Positions 19,841 through 29,057 of a DNA stretch of 64,000 nt are shown here, piece after piece (positions within the stretch are counted from its first letter, which is position 1; each line of letters starts with the position of its first letter). Both the position numbers and the translations under genes were made by a program. The notes beneath the pieces are model-generated. The model worked only from the letters and a program-made list of their open reading frames with translations. It did no database searches and had not been told where the DNA came from. The stretch is from Lamellibrachia satsuma (Eukaryota > Annelida > Polychaeta > Sabellida > Siboglinidae), in NCBI GenBank assembly GCA_033239005.1, contig BSQZ01000130.1, forward strand, positions 99,501 to 163,500, written 5' to 3'.

Positions 19841-19979
19841 ATCATTCGTCATCGTCTTGGGTGTGGTAGTGGGGCTTCTGGTGTACGTCAGCGTACTCTT
19901 TCTTACTCGTCACGAACCGTGCTGCGCACCGTGCTGCGCAGTAAACGTCACAACCGTCAGTCCATCGGAACTCTTTTAA
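19818..19979 (+). CDS. 53-residue membrane protein with double-Cys motif
   Basis: ATG 19818 to TAA 19977-19979. One hydrophobic span (FVIVLGVVVGLLVYVSVLFL) is followed directly by RHEPCCAPCCAV, a juxtamembrane cysteine cluster suited to palmitoylation. It overlaps the preceding ORF by 23 bases and the integrase start by one base (TAATG). Type III-like topology is inferred. It may be a virion membrane or fusion-accessory-like component, but no family is recognised. Confidence 0.45.
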   Translation: MITVLEYRSFVIVLGVVVGLLVYVSVLFLTRHEPCCAPCCAVNVTTVSPSELF

Positions 19980-21084
19980 TGGCACCGAAGAAAGAACGAG
20001 TACTTAGGACGGTCTACTTCGATCCGAAAAGGGTAGGTAGTTACGGCGGACCCGATGCCTTGCGACGCGTCACGCACATATCAAGAAAAAGGTCGCGGAA
20101 TGGTTGTCGGAACAGGACGCCTATACCCTACACAAGCCGGCTAGACGTCGTTTCGAGAGACGACGCGTCATCGTGAGCGGTCTGCATCAGCAGTGGCAGG
20201 CCGATCTCGTCGATCTGTCGCATTTGAAAAAGCACAACGACGGTATGACCTTTCTCCTCACGGTGATCGACGTCTTCTCGAAAGTGGCCTGGTGTGTTCC
20301 CATGAAGAACAAGTCCGCGGCGTCGTTGGTAGCGGCACTTGACAGCACGTTCAGCAAAGGCTGGCCAAAGGTGTTGCAGACAGACCAAGGAAAGGAATTT
20401 CTGAATAGATCCGTCCAGGCTCTATTGAAGAAGCACAACATCCATCACTTCTCCACGCACAACGCGGAGACGAAGGCGTGCATCGTGGAAAGATTCAACA
20501 GGACGTTGAAGTCACGCATGTGGCGATACTTCACGAAACACCAGACGTGGCGATACATCAACATCCTTCAGGACCTGGTGCATTCGTACAACAACAGCTA
20601 CCACCGCAGTATCGGCATGGCTCCTTCACAGGTGAGTTACCGTAATCAGGAAAAGGTGTGGCAGCGACTGTACGGTCACGACGGTAAGGGCGTGCCCAAG
20701 TTGCGCGTGTCGGATCGCGTACGTATCAGCAAGTACAAAGGTAAGTTCGAAAAGGGGTACACGGCGAATTGGAGCGAAGAGATTTTCACGATACACGAGG
20801 TTCATCCCTCTGCTCCACCCGTGTATCGATTGAAGGACGATCTCGGCGAAGTACTGGAAGGTACCTTCTACGAAATGGAGTTGCAGAAAGTGTTGGTACC
20901 CCCCGATAAACTGTTCTACGTGCAAGAGGTCCTGGATCGTCGCAAGGTAGGTGGACGAAATCAAGTTTTCGTGAAATAGTTCGGCTACCCCTCCAAATTC
21001 AACAGCTGGATCGATGCCAAGGCACTGGTGCAGTCTACTATAAAGACTAGCCACGCGTTCGGTAAGACTTCATTCGAGACATGA
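19979..21084 (+). CDS. retroviral-type integrase, broken by a frameshift and an in-frame TAG
   Basis: Inserts the element into host DNA. The start ATG 19979 overlaps the preceding stop and encodes the family N-terminus (VYFDPKR, SYGGPDAL). The frame changes between about 20063 and 20083. The catalytic core then continues in the frame of LSEQDAYTLHKPARRRF. The rve core has WQADLVD (first Asp, near 20202), QTDQGKEF (second Asp, near 20382) and CIVERFNRT (Glu, near 20488), with D-35-E spacing. An SH3-like part (RVRISKYKG, YTANWSEEIF) follows. The C-terminal chromodomain-like part is cut by TAG at 20977-20979, where the family has Trp in the V-K-W-x-GYP context. GYPSKFNSW follows in the same frame to TGA at 21082-21084, which overlaps the next ATG. 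As sequenced, two ORFs (19979 to about 20176, and about 20080-20979) are produced, so the gene is probably inactive. Confidence 0.92.
21039..21045 (+). promoter_or_regulatory. TATA box within the integrase 3' end
   Basis: TATAAAG 36-42 bases before the ATG at 21081, the same spacing as other TATA-ATG pairs in this element. Probably starts the transcript for the membrane and capsid genes. Confidence 0.45.
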
Positions 21085-21416
21085 CACATGACACGACCAC
21101 ACGAGACTTCACCGTCGTAGAACAGGAAGAACAAGAGGACGTAGTAGTAGAGGACAGTACTGACGCGCAGAACGGAGAGGACAGTAGCGGTAGCAGTAGC
21201 GGTAGCGGTAGCACTCCTTGGCATCTGTTCGGTACCGCGTGTCCTAAAGAGGAAATAGTCTTTCTGTGTCAGGTGCTCATCTTGTTTACGGTCATTCTCA
21301 TAAGCATTTACAATCTGACCACAGGTCACGAGAATTCTACTCTGTGGACGGCTCTGTTGAGTAGTTCTTTGGGTTACCTGCTCCCCAATCCCACGTTGAG
21401 ACGTAATGGCGACTGA
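21081..21416 (+). CDS. conserved Polinton membrane protein
   Basis: 111 residues. An acidic, Ser/Gly-rich N-terminal half (EEQEDVVVED, SSGSSSGSGS) is followed by PWHLFGTACPKEE, one strong transmembrane segment (IVFLCQVLILFTVILISIY) and a conserved-looking tail LWTALLSSSLGYLLPNP. Small proteins ending in this LSSSLGYLLPNP-type motif recur next to capsid genes in Polintons. The start overlaps the original integrase stop (ATGA), and the end overlaps the minor capsid start by 11 bases. Role in virion membrane or assembly is inferred. Confidence 0.65.
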   Translation: MTHDTTTRDFTVVEQEEQEDVVVEDSTDAQNGEDSSGSSSGSGSTPWHLFGTACPKEEIVFLCQVLILFTVILISIYNLTTGHENSTLWTALLSSSLGYLLPNPTLRRNGD

Positions 21417-22341
21417 TTTCTACCTGACACTGCCTAGCAACGCTTCCATGAAGATGTATCCCAACAATACGTTGGCTCATTACATCACAGACTTACCTCG
21501 ACTTATCGATCTGACTGGCGAGTGGGAATGCGGGTTGGCAGAAATACAGTACCCGCATACGTGGCACAACGTTACAGAGGAAGATGTCTGGTTCTTCCTC
21601 AATGAGAACAGTCCTACGGGTCGTATCCCGAGTATGAAGTTAGCCACTGGGTATTACAGAGGTCCTGTGACATTGATGAACCGTGTAAACAGGGGTCTGC
21701 GACTTATGACAACGGACAAGACACAAGCTAAATTGACCTACAGCGTGATCACTCAAAAAATGACGTTGCACATGTCATACAACACCGTGTTCAGAACACC
21801 GCAGCACAGTGCGTTAGGATCTATGTTAGGATTTCGTGAGTCGATCGTCACCAGTCCGCCGGCACCAAACAGCACACACCAGCGCGATAACCCGAGACCA
21901 GCGCTGGCCAATGCAAACGAGCGCACGTACATCCACCCGAGTCTACGTGGTGGACAGAATATCGGTCTCACACCGTCGGCCACCGTGGTTGTGCCACCCA
22001 AAGAGACTCCCGATGATCCGTACCCCTTCCATAAAGAGGCCAAACACGTGGTGCAGATGAATCAAGGGTTCGATACCATATACGTTTACACGGACGTCGT
22101 GGAGTCTCGCATAGTAGGTGACACTGTCGCGCCTTTGTTGCGAGCCCTCCCGGTTGGCGGACGTCACGGCGAAACGGTATCCGACAGGTTCACTAACATT
22201 CACTACGTGCCTCTGTTGTACTCGCACTTCAAGTCGATTGAAATCGATATAAGGGACGACACAGGACGGCGCGTGCCATTCGAGTACGGTAGAGTGACCG
22301 TGACACTTCATTTTCGACGGCGCAGGATCGGACTGTTCTGA
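21406..22341 (+). CDS. minor capsid protein (penton-like, single jelly roll)
   Basis: 311 residues. The N-terminus (FYLTLPSNASMKMYPNNTL, then LTGEWECGLAEIQYPHTWHN) is the signature of the Polinton minor capsid or penton protein, which forms the pentameric vertices. The C-terminal part continues with YVYTDVVESRIVGD and ALPVGG, then PLLYSHFKSIEIDIRDDTGR and a last strand VTVTLHFRRR. Intact ORF with no internal stop, directly followed two bases later by the core protein gene. Confidence 0.88.
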   Translation: MATDFYLTLPSNASMKMYPNNTLAHYITDLPRLIDLTGEWECGLAEIQYPHTWHNVTEEDVWFFLNENSPTGRIPSMKLATGYYRGPVTLMNRVNRGLRLMTTDKTQAKLTYSVITQKMTLHMSYNTVFRTPQHSALGSMLGFRESIVTSPPAPNSTHQRDNPRPALANANERTYIHPSLRGGQNIGLTPSATVVVPPKETPDDPYPFHKEAKHVVQMNQGFDTIYVYTDVVESRIVGDTVAPLLRALPVGGRHGETVSDRFTNIHYVPLLYSHFKSIEIDIRDDTGRRVPFEYGRVTVTLHFRRRRIGLF

Positions 22342-22343
22342 AG

Positions 22344-22757
22344 ATGAATTACAACGAGTATTACGCGCGTCAGGCAGGTGGTGCACTGCCCTACTTCGCC
22401 GGTGCTCAATACCAGCGGGGACATGGACTAGGTAGTCTGTTCACCGGTCTGCTGCGCAGCGCCATGCCGCTCATCAAGAGAGGTGCCGTGGCGTTGGGAA
22501 AGGGGGCTTTGAAGACCGGCGTGCGCATAGCCGACGACGTCATGTCTGGACAGAGCAAAAAGGCAACCAAACGACGCGTCACAGATGCCGGTAGGAATCT
22601 GATGCGTATGGTGGTTCCTGGCGTGCGTCCTCGAAAACGTATAAAACGCGCGCCGGCAAAGAAAGGAGTCACTTTAGCAAAGAGACGACGCAAGAGACAG
22701 ACGTCCGCGAAACGCGAGGCCGACATATTCGACGACGACGATGGCATTCGTACATAA
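22344..22757 (+). CDS. basic virion core protein (pVI/pX-like Polinton protein)
   Basis: 137 residues. The N-terminal YYARQAGGALPYFAG and QRGHGLGSLFTGLLRSAMPL resemble adenain-cleavable, membrane-active segments. An amphipathic LIKRGAVALGKGALKTGVRI helix and a highly basic tail follow (RPRKRIKRAPAKK, AKRRRKRQ), ending acidic (DIFDDDDG). This layout is widespread in Polintons and comparable to adenovirus minor core proteins. DNA condensation and membrane disruption roles are inferred. Overlaps the major capsid gene by 17 bases. Confidence 0.8.
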   Translation: MNYNEYYARQAGGALPYFAGAQYQRGHGLGSLFTGLLRSAMPLIKRGAVALGKGALKTGVRIADDVMSGQSKKATKRRVTDAGRNLMRMVVPGVRPRKRIKRAPAKKGVTLAKRRRKRQTSAKREADIFDDDDGIRT

Positions 22758-24057
22758 ACAGTCGTGTGAAGGGGTCAAGAGCGAGCTGGATCTCTTTACA
22801 GTACCCCCCACTCAGACCAGCATCATCGACAGTCACGTAGTGGAACATCAGCCCTTGTCCTCGCTGGACTCGGGTGGACCCATAGAATTCCTCATACCCG
22901 GATCGGGAGACGATTACCTGGATCTCGCCAACACGATACTGCACGTGCAGGCGAAGGTGACACGAGCCAACGGGGACGATCTCGACTTGGCCGATCCCGT
23001 GGGACCGGTGAATAACTGGCTGCATGCCCTGATCAGTCAAGCCGACGTCTCCCTGAACAATACGCTCGTGACCCCTTCGACCAACACGTATGCGTATCGC
23101 GCCCTCATAGAGACGTTGCTCAGCTACGGTCCAGATGCCAAGAACACGCAACTGACGAGTCAGCTGTGGCACAAGGACACGGCCACTCGCATGGACGCCG
23201 TCGAGATAGCCGACGGACCCGCAGCTAACGAAGGGTTCGTGGCTCGACGAGAGAACATCCTGAGGAGCCGTGTTGTCGATATGATGGGCCGTCTCCACGT
23301 GGACCTCTTTCTGCAGGATAAATTCCTCATCAACGGCGTCGACGTCAAGATCCGACTGGTGCGTAGTAAACCTGCTTTTGCACTCATGGCTGGTGGAGTC
23401 AACCCCGATTACAAGATACAAATAGTCAATGCCTGCTTGTTTGCAAAGAAAGTCACCGTGAATCCCAGCGTGCAGATAGCACACGTCAAGGCTTTGGACA
23501 AGAGTACGGTCAAGTATCCGATGCGGTCCGTCGAGTGCAAGGTGTACTCCATTCCTGCCGGCACTCGCTCGCACACGTACGAGAACCTGTTCCTCGGCAC
23601 CCTGCCGAAACGTCTGGTGCTGTGCTGCATCGATAACGATGCCTACAACGGAGCGTACGACAAGAATCCGTTTCACGCCAAGAACAACGCCATCAGCTTC
23701 CTCGCGGTGTACGTGGACGGACGACAGATACCCTCCAAACCTTTCCAGCCGAATTTCGAAGACGATCTCTTTGTCAGGAGCTACATGAGTCTGTTCTCGT
23801 CGACCGGTAAGTTGTGGTAGGACGAAGGGAACGGACTGACTCGCAGCGACTACCGACACGGCTACACCTTCTTCGGTTTCGACCTGACCCCCGATCAGTG
23901 CGATGGTCCCTGCTTCCATCTAGTACAAAAGGGCAACCTGCGCATAGAAGTGCATTTCCGCAATGCGCTGCTGAACACCGTGAACGTCGTCGCCTACGCC
24001 GAGCTCGAGTCCGTGCTGGAAATCGACAAGAATCGCAACGTCATCTACGACTACTAA
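22741..24057 (+). CDS. major capsid protein (double jelly roll), interrupted by one in-frame TAG
   Basis: 438 codons to TAA 24055-24057, with TAG at 23818-23820. N-terminal part begins MAFVHKQSCEGVKSELDLF and contains TSIIDSHVVEHQPL, then PIEFLIPGSGDDYLDL, as in Polinton hexon-like capsid proteins. Just before the stop is SYMSLFSSTGK. Just after it, in the same frame, come DEGNGLTRSDY, GYTFFGFDLTPDQC and NVIYDY, which complete the family C-terminus with its last strand set. Thus a single nonsense codon removes 79 residues. A truncated 359-residue product would lack part of the second jelly roll. Readthrough or sequencing error are alternatives. The long antisense ORF here is a shadow. Confidence 0.93.
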
Positions 24058-24058
24058 A

Positions 24059-24547
24059 ATGGACACCCTGCAGATTGCTAGACTACTGGCAGTGGACCCG
24101 TGCACCAGAACTATATTTCGCGGCGTCGTACCCAGAGACGGACTACCCACTACGAGAGACGGCACTCTGCCCGCAGCCTTCGTGTGCAACACCGACAACG
24201 GCGACGAACCAGGCGAACATTGGATAGCGCTGTACCTGGACGCCGACGGACGCGGCGAATACTTCTGCTCGTACGGACTGCCGCCTCGTTACGCAGCGTT
24301 CCGCACCTTCCTGAACAAACACTGTTCCGAATGGACTCATAATACCCAGAGGCTTCAGAGTCCTCTGTCTAACGTTTGTGGACAATATTGTGTTGCTTAT
24401 GTAATGTTTCGTTGTAAAGGTTCTTCTATGAAGAGTTTCGTAAACATGTTCCACACTAATCTGGTCAATAACGATGTTGAAGTGTTCGATTGGATGAGAC
24501 TATTGAAAAAGGGTATACCCTACTATCGTGTATCTTACAGAGACTGA
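24059..24547 (+). CDS. adenain-like cysteine protease (Ulp1 fold)
   Basis: 162 residues; starts one base after the major capsid stop. Matures virion proteins. Catalytic-type residues: H54 in EHWIALYLD, Q100, and C107 in SNVCGQYC, matching the adenain order His-acid-Gln-Cys. The acidic position in the family's YF(D/E)SYG motif is Cys here (C70 in EYFCSYGLPP), a two-base change from Asp, so the triad acid is missing. A Cys-His dyad might still work. Otherwise full length and uninterrupted. Confidence 0.9.
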   Translation: MDTLQIARLLAVDPCTRTIFRGVVPRDGLPTTRDGTLPAAFVCNTDNGDEPGEHWIALYLDADGRGEYFCSYGLPPRYAAFRTFLNKHCSEWTHNTQRLQSPLSNVCGQYCVAYVMFRCKGSSMKSFVNMFHTNLVNNDVEVFDWMRLLKKGIPYYRVSYRD

Positions 24548-24668
24548 TGATATATTCGGCACCTATTCAGTAGTTAATGATTGCCGCATATTTGATTGGC
24601 TTAAAACAGCTGCGATATTGTGGTACACTGTATTATCGCTCATAGCAGCAGTACACCACATCATCGTT
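24548..24668. other. short spacer after the protease
   Basis: No gene visible. Leads into the 91-bp repeats. Confidence 0.4.
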
Positions 24669-24850
24669 CGAGCCTCTGGCGAGGTGGTGCACCACCCGTA
24701 AGCTCGCGACCTCTGGCGTGATGGTAAACATCCGCAAGTCGCCTCGTCGTCGTCATCCTCGAGCCTCTGGCGCGGTGGAAACACCCCTAAGCTCACGACC
24801 TCTGGCGCGATGGTCAACATACGCAAGTCGATTCATATATATATTCATCG
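24669..24850 (+). repeat. two tandem 91-bp units with internal half-repeats
   Basis: CGAGCCTCTGGCG starts at 24669 and 24760. Each unit also contains the variant CGACCTCTGGCG about 45 bases in, followed by ATGGT and CGCAAGTCG, so each unit is itself an old duplication. Lies in the 3' UTR of the late genes. Confidence 0.7.
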
Positions 24851-24919
24851 TAGTTGTAGTTGTAGTGATATTACACGCTACCACGCTTGATGTATCGCCA
24901 TGCTGCTTGTATTATACTC

Positions 24920-24925
24920 AATAAA
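24920..24925 (+). terminator. polyadenylation signal for late genes
   Basis: AATAAA within CTCAATAAAATACG, followed by a GT-rich stretch (TACGTGTGCACTCG, TCGTGTTGCGTTG). Likely the common 3' end for the + strand capsid-protease transcripts. Confidence 0.6.
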
Positions 24926-25098
24926 ATACGTGTGCACTCGTACCCTATCGTGTTGCGTTGATTTCTCGTCTCCATTAGTCCCCTTTGATAGTTGATATAA
25001 TTAACGACCCTATTATTAATTAGTTGATTACTAATGACCCTATAATTACTACGTATGATTCGTCACGGTCACTACCTGGTCAGTACAGGTCATAGGTC

Positions 25099-25124
25099 AC
25101 CACACACACACACACACACACACA
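25099..25124. repeat. (CA)n abutting the right TIR
   Basis: About 12 CA units exactly at the inner edge of the right terminal repeat; they end the TIR similarity. Confidence 0.85.
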
Positions 25125-25291
25125 GGGTTATGACCGTTAGGGTTATCTCCAGTCGCTAGGGGGCGCTCGTGGTGGATGTAGGTCACCGCTAGGGGGCACT
25201 GGGGGCTACCCAGAAGCCTCTATACCGGAAGTGATGAGCTGCTCTTTACTGGGCTGCTCTTTTGATGTTTCATTAGCACACTATAACTACT
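25125..25291 (-). repeat. Polinton right terminal inverted repeat
   Basis: Reverse complement of 6671-6837 with one substitution. Ends CACTATAACTACT. Confidence 0.97.
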
Positions 25292-25297
25292 TTGGTA
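25292..25297. repeat. 6-bp target site duplication, right
   Basis: TTGGTA, identical to 6665-6670. The LINE sequence resumes immediately after it. Confidence 0.95.
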
Positions 25298-26470
25298 AAC
25301 ACTGAACTGAAGTAACCATTTAGGTCTTGCGCCATTAAAAACCCCTGTGATATTATATTTCCAGCACTGGCTTCTAGAGGTCCAACCTTTTCTTGTACGT
25401 TTTGTTTACTCCTGACATATGCATAAAAACTCTTGCTGTCATTTTTTATGTTACATGCCAGTTTTTGCTCATAGCTTCTTTTAGATTGTCTGATTTCAGT
25501 TGTAGCTGCATTAAGTGCCTCTTTGTATTTTGCAGTCTTCTTTCTGGTACGCCTATAAACCCTCCACATAGTTTGTTTTAGCATTATTTTTCTAATAGCC
25601 TCTTTTGACAAGTGTTTCTTTCTACACCGTTTTCCTTGTTTTCGGAAGGGAACACATTTATCGATGATATTCTCAATTTCATATTTTACAATATTTCAAC
25701 ATTCAGTTGCGGTCTTATTCATCAGCATGTTATTCCAATCTAGCTGTGCTAAGTACTTTCTCATATCTTTGTAGTTACCTTTGTGGAAGTTTCTCTTGTA
25801 CGTTTTCTTATTTTTACTTTCTGATTTTACATTGATGTCAAAATGTATTTGATTATGGTCACTATTACCCAATGGTTCAAATATTTTTACATTGTCCACT
25901 AATTCTTTTTGTGGTGACAAAACTATATCTAATACATTTTCTCCCCTGGTTGGTTCTAGTACGTGCTGAGTAAGAAAGCTATCCTGGATTAAACATAAAA
26001 ATTGTTGATCCTCAATCCCTGTGCTCTCTAGATAATTCCATTGTATGTGTCCATGGTTAAAATCTCCCATTATGATACATTCCCCTTTACTAACTTCCTT
26101 TATAGCTTTTTTTATTTTTGTGTTGTCCTCTTCGTTTATGTTTGGACTTCGGTAAACTAATCCAATAGTTAATTTTGAATTTCCTGAAACAATTTTGCAC
26201 CAAACAGCTTCATCGCAATCTGCTTCCCTTTCTAGTTTTATTTCATAAGCCTGAATAGATTCTTTAACATATAAAATAACTCCCCCCGCCCCTTCTTCCT
26301 ATTCGATCTTTCCTAAACATTACGTATCCTGTCAGTCCTAATTCAGCATCTGTTATATCTATGTTGGCCCATGATTCAGTTATGCCAATTATGTGAGGGT
26401 CAATATCTTCTACCATAATGTTTAATTCGTTTTTCTTATTTACTATGCTCCTTGCATTTAAACATACGCA
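25298..26470 (-). pseudogene. LINE APE-type endonuclease and linker (copy 1)
   Basis: Apurinic-type endonuclease that nicks the target for reverse transcription. Visible on the minus strand in order: RSIVNKKNELNIM, ITESWANIDI, a Gly-rich RRGGGVILYV region, the catalytic GDFNHGHIQWN, LDIVLSP and the SDHN-type motif (GNSDHNQIHF). The open frame is broken by a frameshift in the G-run near 26290 and a stop near 25695. Followed by the basic linker RTRKKTAKYKEAL. With the RT half beyond the Polinton this made one ORF2. Confidence 0.85.
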
Positions 26471-26530
26471 TCTATAACTTTTTTCAGAGATGTTAGGTAT
26501 GTCATCAAACCCCTTTACACTTTACATTAT
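25298..26530 (-). mobile_element. CR1/jockey-type LINE copy 1, 5' part
   Basis: Continuation of the minus-strand LINE interrupted at 6670. Encodes the linker before RT (KNDSKSFYAYVRSKQ, matching copy 3 at about 63915-63960) and the endonuclease domain. Fades out near 26530, so its 5' end is truncated or diverged. Confidence 0.88.
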
Positions 26531-27480
26531 TTTGTACGCGTCATACTTGCATGCTTTTGATTTAACTTGGCAGTGTAAAAAGATCCCAAACTGAAGCTAT
26601 ATTTCTATATATATCCGGTTGTATGTACACACACGCACGCACGAACGCACCCACGCACGCACGCAGAAACACACACACACAGGAATAGATGCACAGGTCT
26701 AGTGGCTCAAAAGTCCACTTCGCTGCAAGTTACCAGCCCCATATACTTGTTTTAAACATAGTTTTGCACAAGTTATTATTAAATCAAATCACGTCAAACC
26801 AAAAGCGTTTATTCAAACAATCAAATATTAATAAGTAAAATACACAAAAAAGAATAAAAGTGAAAGGTTTGAAAGTAGTAACGTTGTAGTACGAATACTT
26901 ATAATGTCATGTTATACTCTTTTCTACAATAGTACATAGCTAGCTGACTCCGTCTTATTAATTACTCAAATTATACAGACATATAAATCATGTACTCATG
27001 CATATACATACATGTATGCGTACATACATACGTACATGAACGCACGCACGCACGCACGCACATACACATACATATACAGTCATCATTCACTCTATTTGCA
27101 ATAACTTTCTAACAACGATTTTCTATGATTTGCTTTAAAATGATTCAACGATGTTATACTATTTATGCTGACATTAAATTCCACATTTTAATGCCATATA
27201 TAATCAATGGCATAGCCCTTCTAGATCGATGCATAGTTTTAAAAAAACTACTATTTTTTATTATATTTGACGGCAATTAATGTTTATGTGCTTTGTACAT
27301 AAACAGAACTGTTATAAAATGCACAAAGTCGGTAAACGTCAACATGCGAGATTTGTAAAACAATGGCGTTGTATGGCCACAACGTTGTGCGTTGTGCATA
27401 AGCCGAATCACCTTTTTTGCACCCTTAATTACACATATTGTAAATGTGTAGATTAGTTTTATAGTTGCAACATATATATT
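26531..27480. other. AT-rich intergenic with small CACG repeats
   Basis: No gene. Short tetranucleotide repeats of the (CACG)n and (CATA)n type at about 26625-26670 and 27000-27065. Confidence 0.5.
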
Positions 27481-27503
27481 TTGTGGCTGATTTTAGCAGA
27501 TAC

Positions 27504-28115
<612 letters not shown>

Positions 28116-28117
<2 letters not shown>

Positions 28118-28620
28118 AAAAATGTTAAAGTGGAACTTTTTGTTTTTCAGCAATATAGCACACACTCTCCCAACACACATACACACCCACACTTGCATAG
28201 TTACACAAAGTAAAAACTATTATTGACACGCAAGCTCAAGCTGGCAGTTCGGACACAGTGGTACCACCTGGCGAATGTCATGAACACTGGCATTTGAAAC
28301 AATGATGGCAACGAATTCGCATGTCCGGAGATGGGTGGTAAGATACGCTACCAGAAAGCTTAATATACGTGTATTCGATCACAACAACAAGTTTTAGGCA
28401 TAGCCATGACATTTATAATAATTTAACATATATCGTCTTTTTCGGGGAAATAACGCTCCTCTTTGAGACATCTCGTCCACCGTGTGTGACATAAGCGACG
28501 TGTTACATCAGTGACTTGTGACATAACGTCTATAATTCTGCGAGAGTTGGATAAGCGAGACTATCAGCGTCTAACGTGTTTGACGCCAAATGTACCAGCT
28601 GCAGAACTAGAACAAGTAAA
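28116..28620. other. upstream region of the second CYP20-like gene
   Basis: Non-coding; likely promoter and 5' UTR of the exon at 28621. GTGACATAA-type words repeat (about 28485-28530). No TATA box is obvious. Confidence 0.4.
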
Positions 28621-28692
28621 ATGCTGCCGGTCGTCGTTTATGTCGGCATCGCCGTCTTGTGCGCTGTCATAGCCGTATGCTACCTCTACCCT
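28621..28692 (+). CDS. first coding exon of a CYP20-like P450 (membrane anchor)
   Basis: ATG in A-rich context (GTAAAATGC) encodes 24 residues, MLPVVVYVGIAVLCAV onward, ending AVCYLYP. A consensus donor CCT|GTGAGT follows at 28693 in phase 0. The peptide is a classic microsomal P450 signal anchor. Its YLYP end is where CYP20A1 proteins exit the membrane anchor. No later exon is recognisable in the window, so the gene may have long introns, extend beyond 64 kb, or be a fragment. Together with the terminal exon at 564-816 this suggests two tandem CYP20-like genes on +. Confidence 0.5.
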
Positions 28693-28699
28693 GTGAGTG

Positions 28700-29045
28700 C
28701 GAATTTTTATTCAATATCAAAGTCAAATAAGCTGTCTTAGCCTCATTTGGTAACCGTAGGCGTAGCCGTTGCCGCAGGGCATAGTCCAGACCATTGCATA
28801 GTCTAGAATAGACTAAGGCGTCAGAAACTATCTGTTTGTAACTCGCTGTAGACACATATCCCAGGAGGGCGGATTACACATCATTATAGATTTTAAATGT
28901 TGGACTGTCTATACTGTATAATGGCTTGGCAATCTAACCATGAAAACGACCACCTAGCCTAGTCATACGGCTACGCTAGAGCACCAAAATTTCTCCTCAT
29001 ATATCTACAATACATATACACTTGTCATATAGTCAAAAAAAGTAC
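28700..29045. other. presumed first intron, no feature
   Basis: AT-rich, no ORF of note. Confidence 0.4.
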
Positions 29046-29057
29046 ATTTACTTTCTG

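Noticed and set aside
22669..23919. 416-codon antisense ORF over the major capsid gene
   Set aside because: Mirror of a GC-biased real gene; no domain, and the sense frame is a clear capsid protein.
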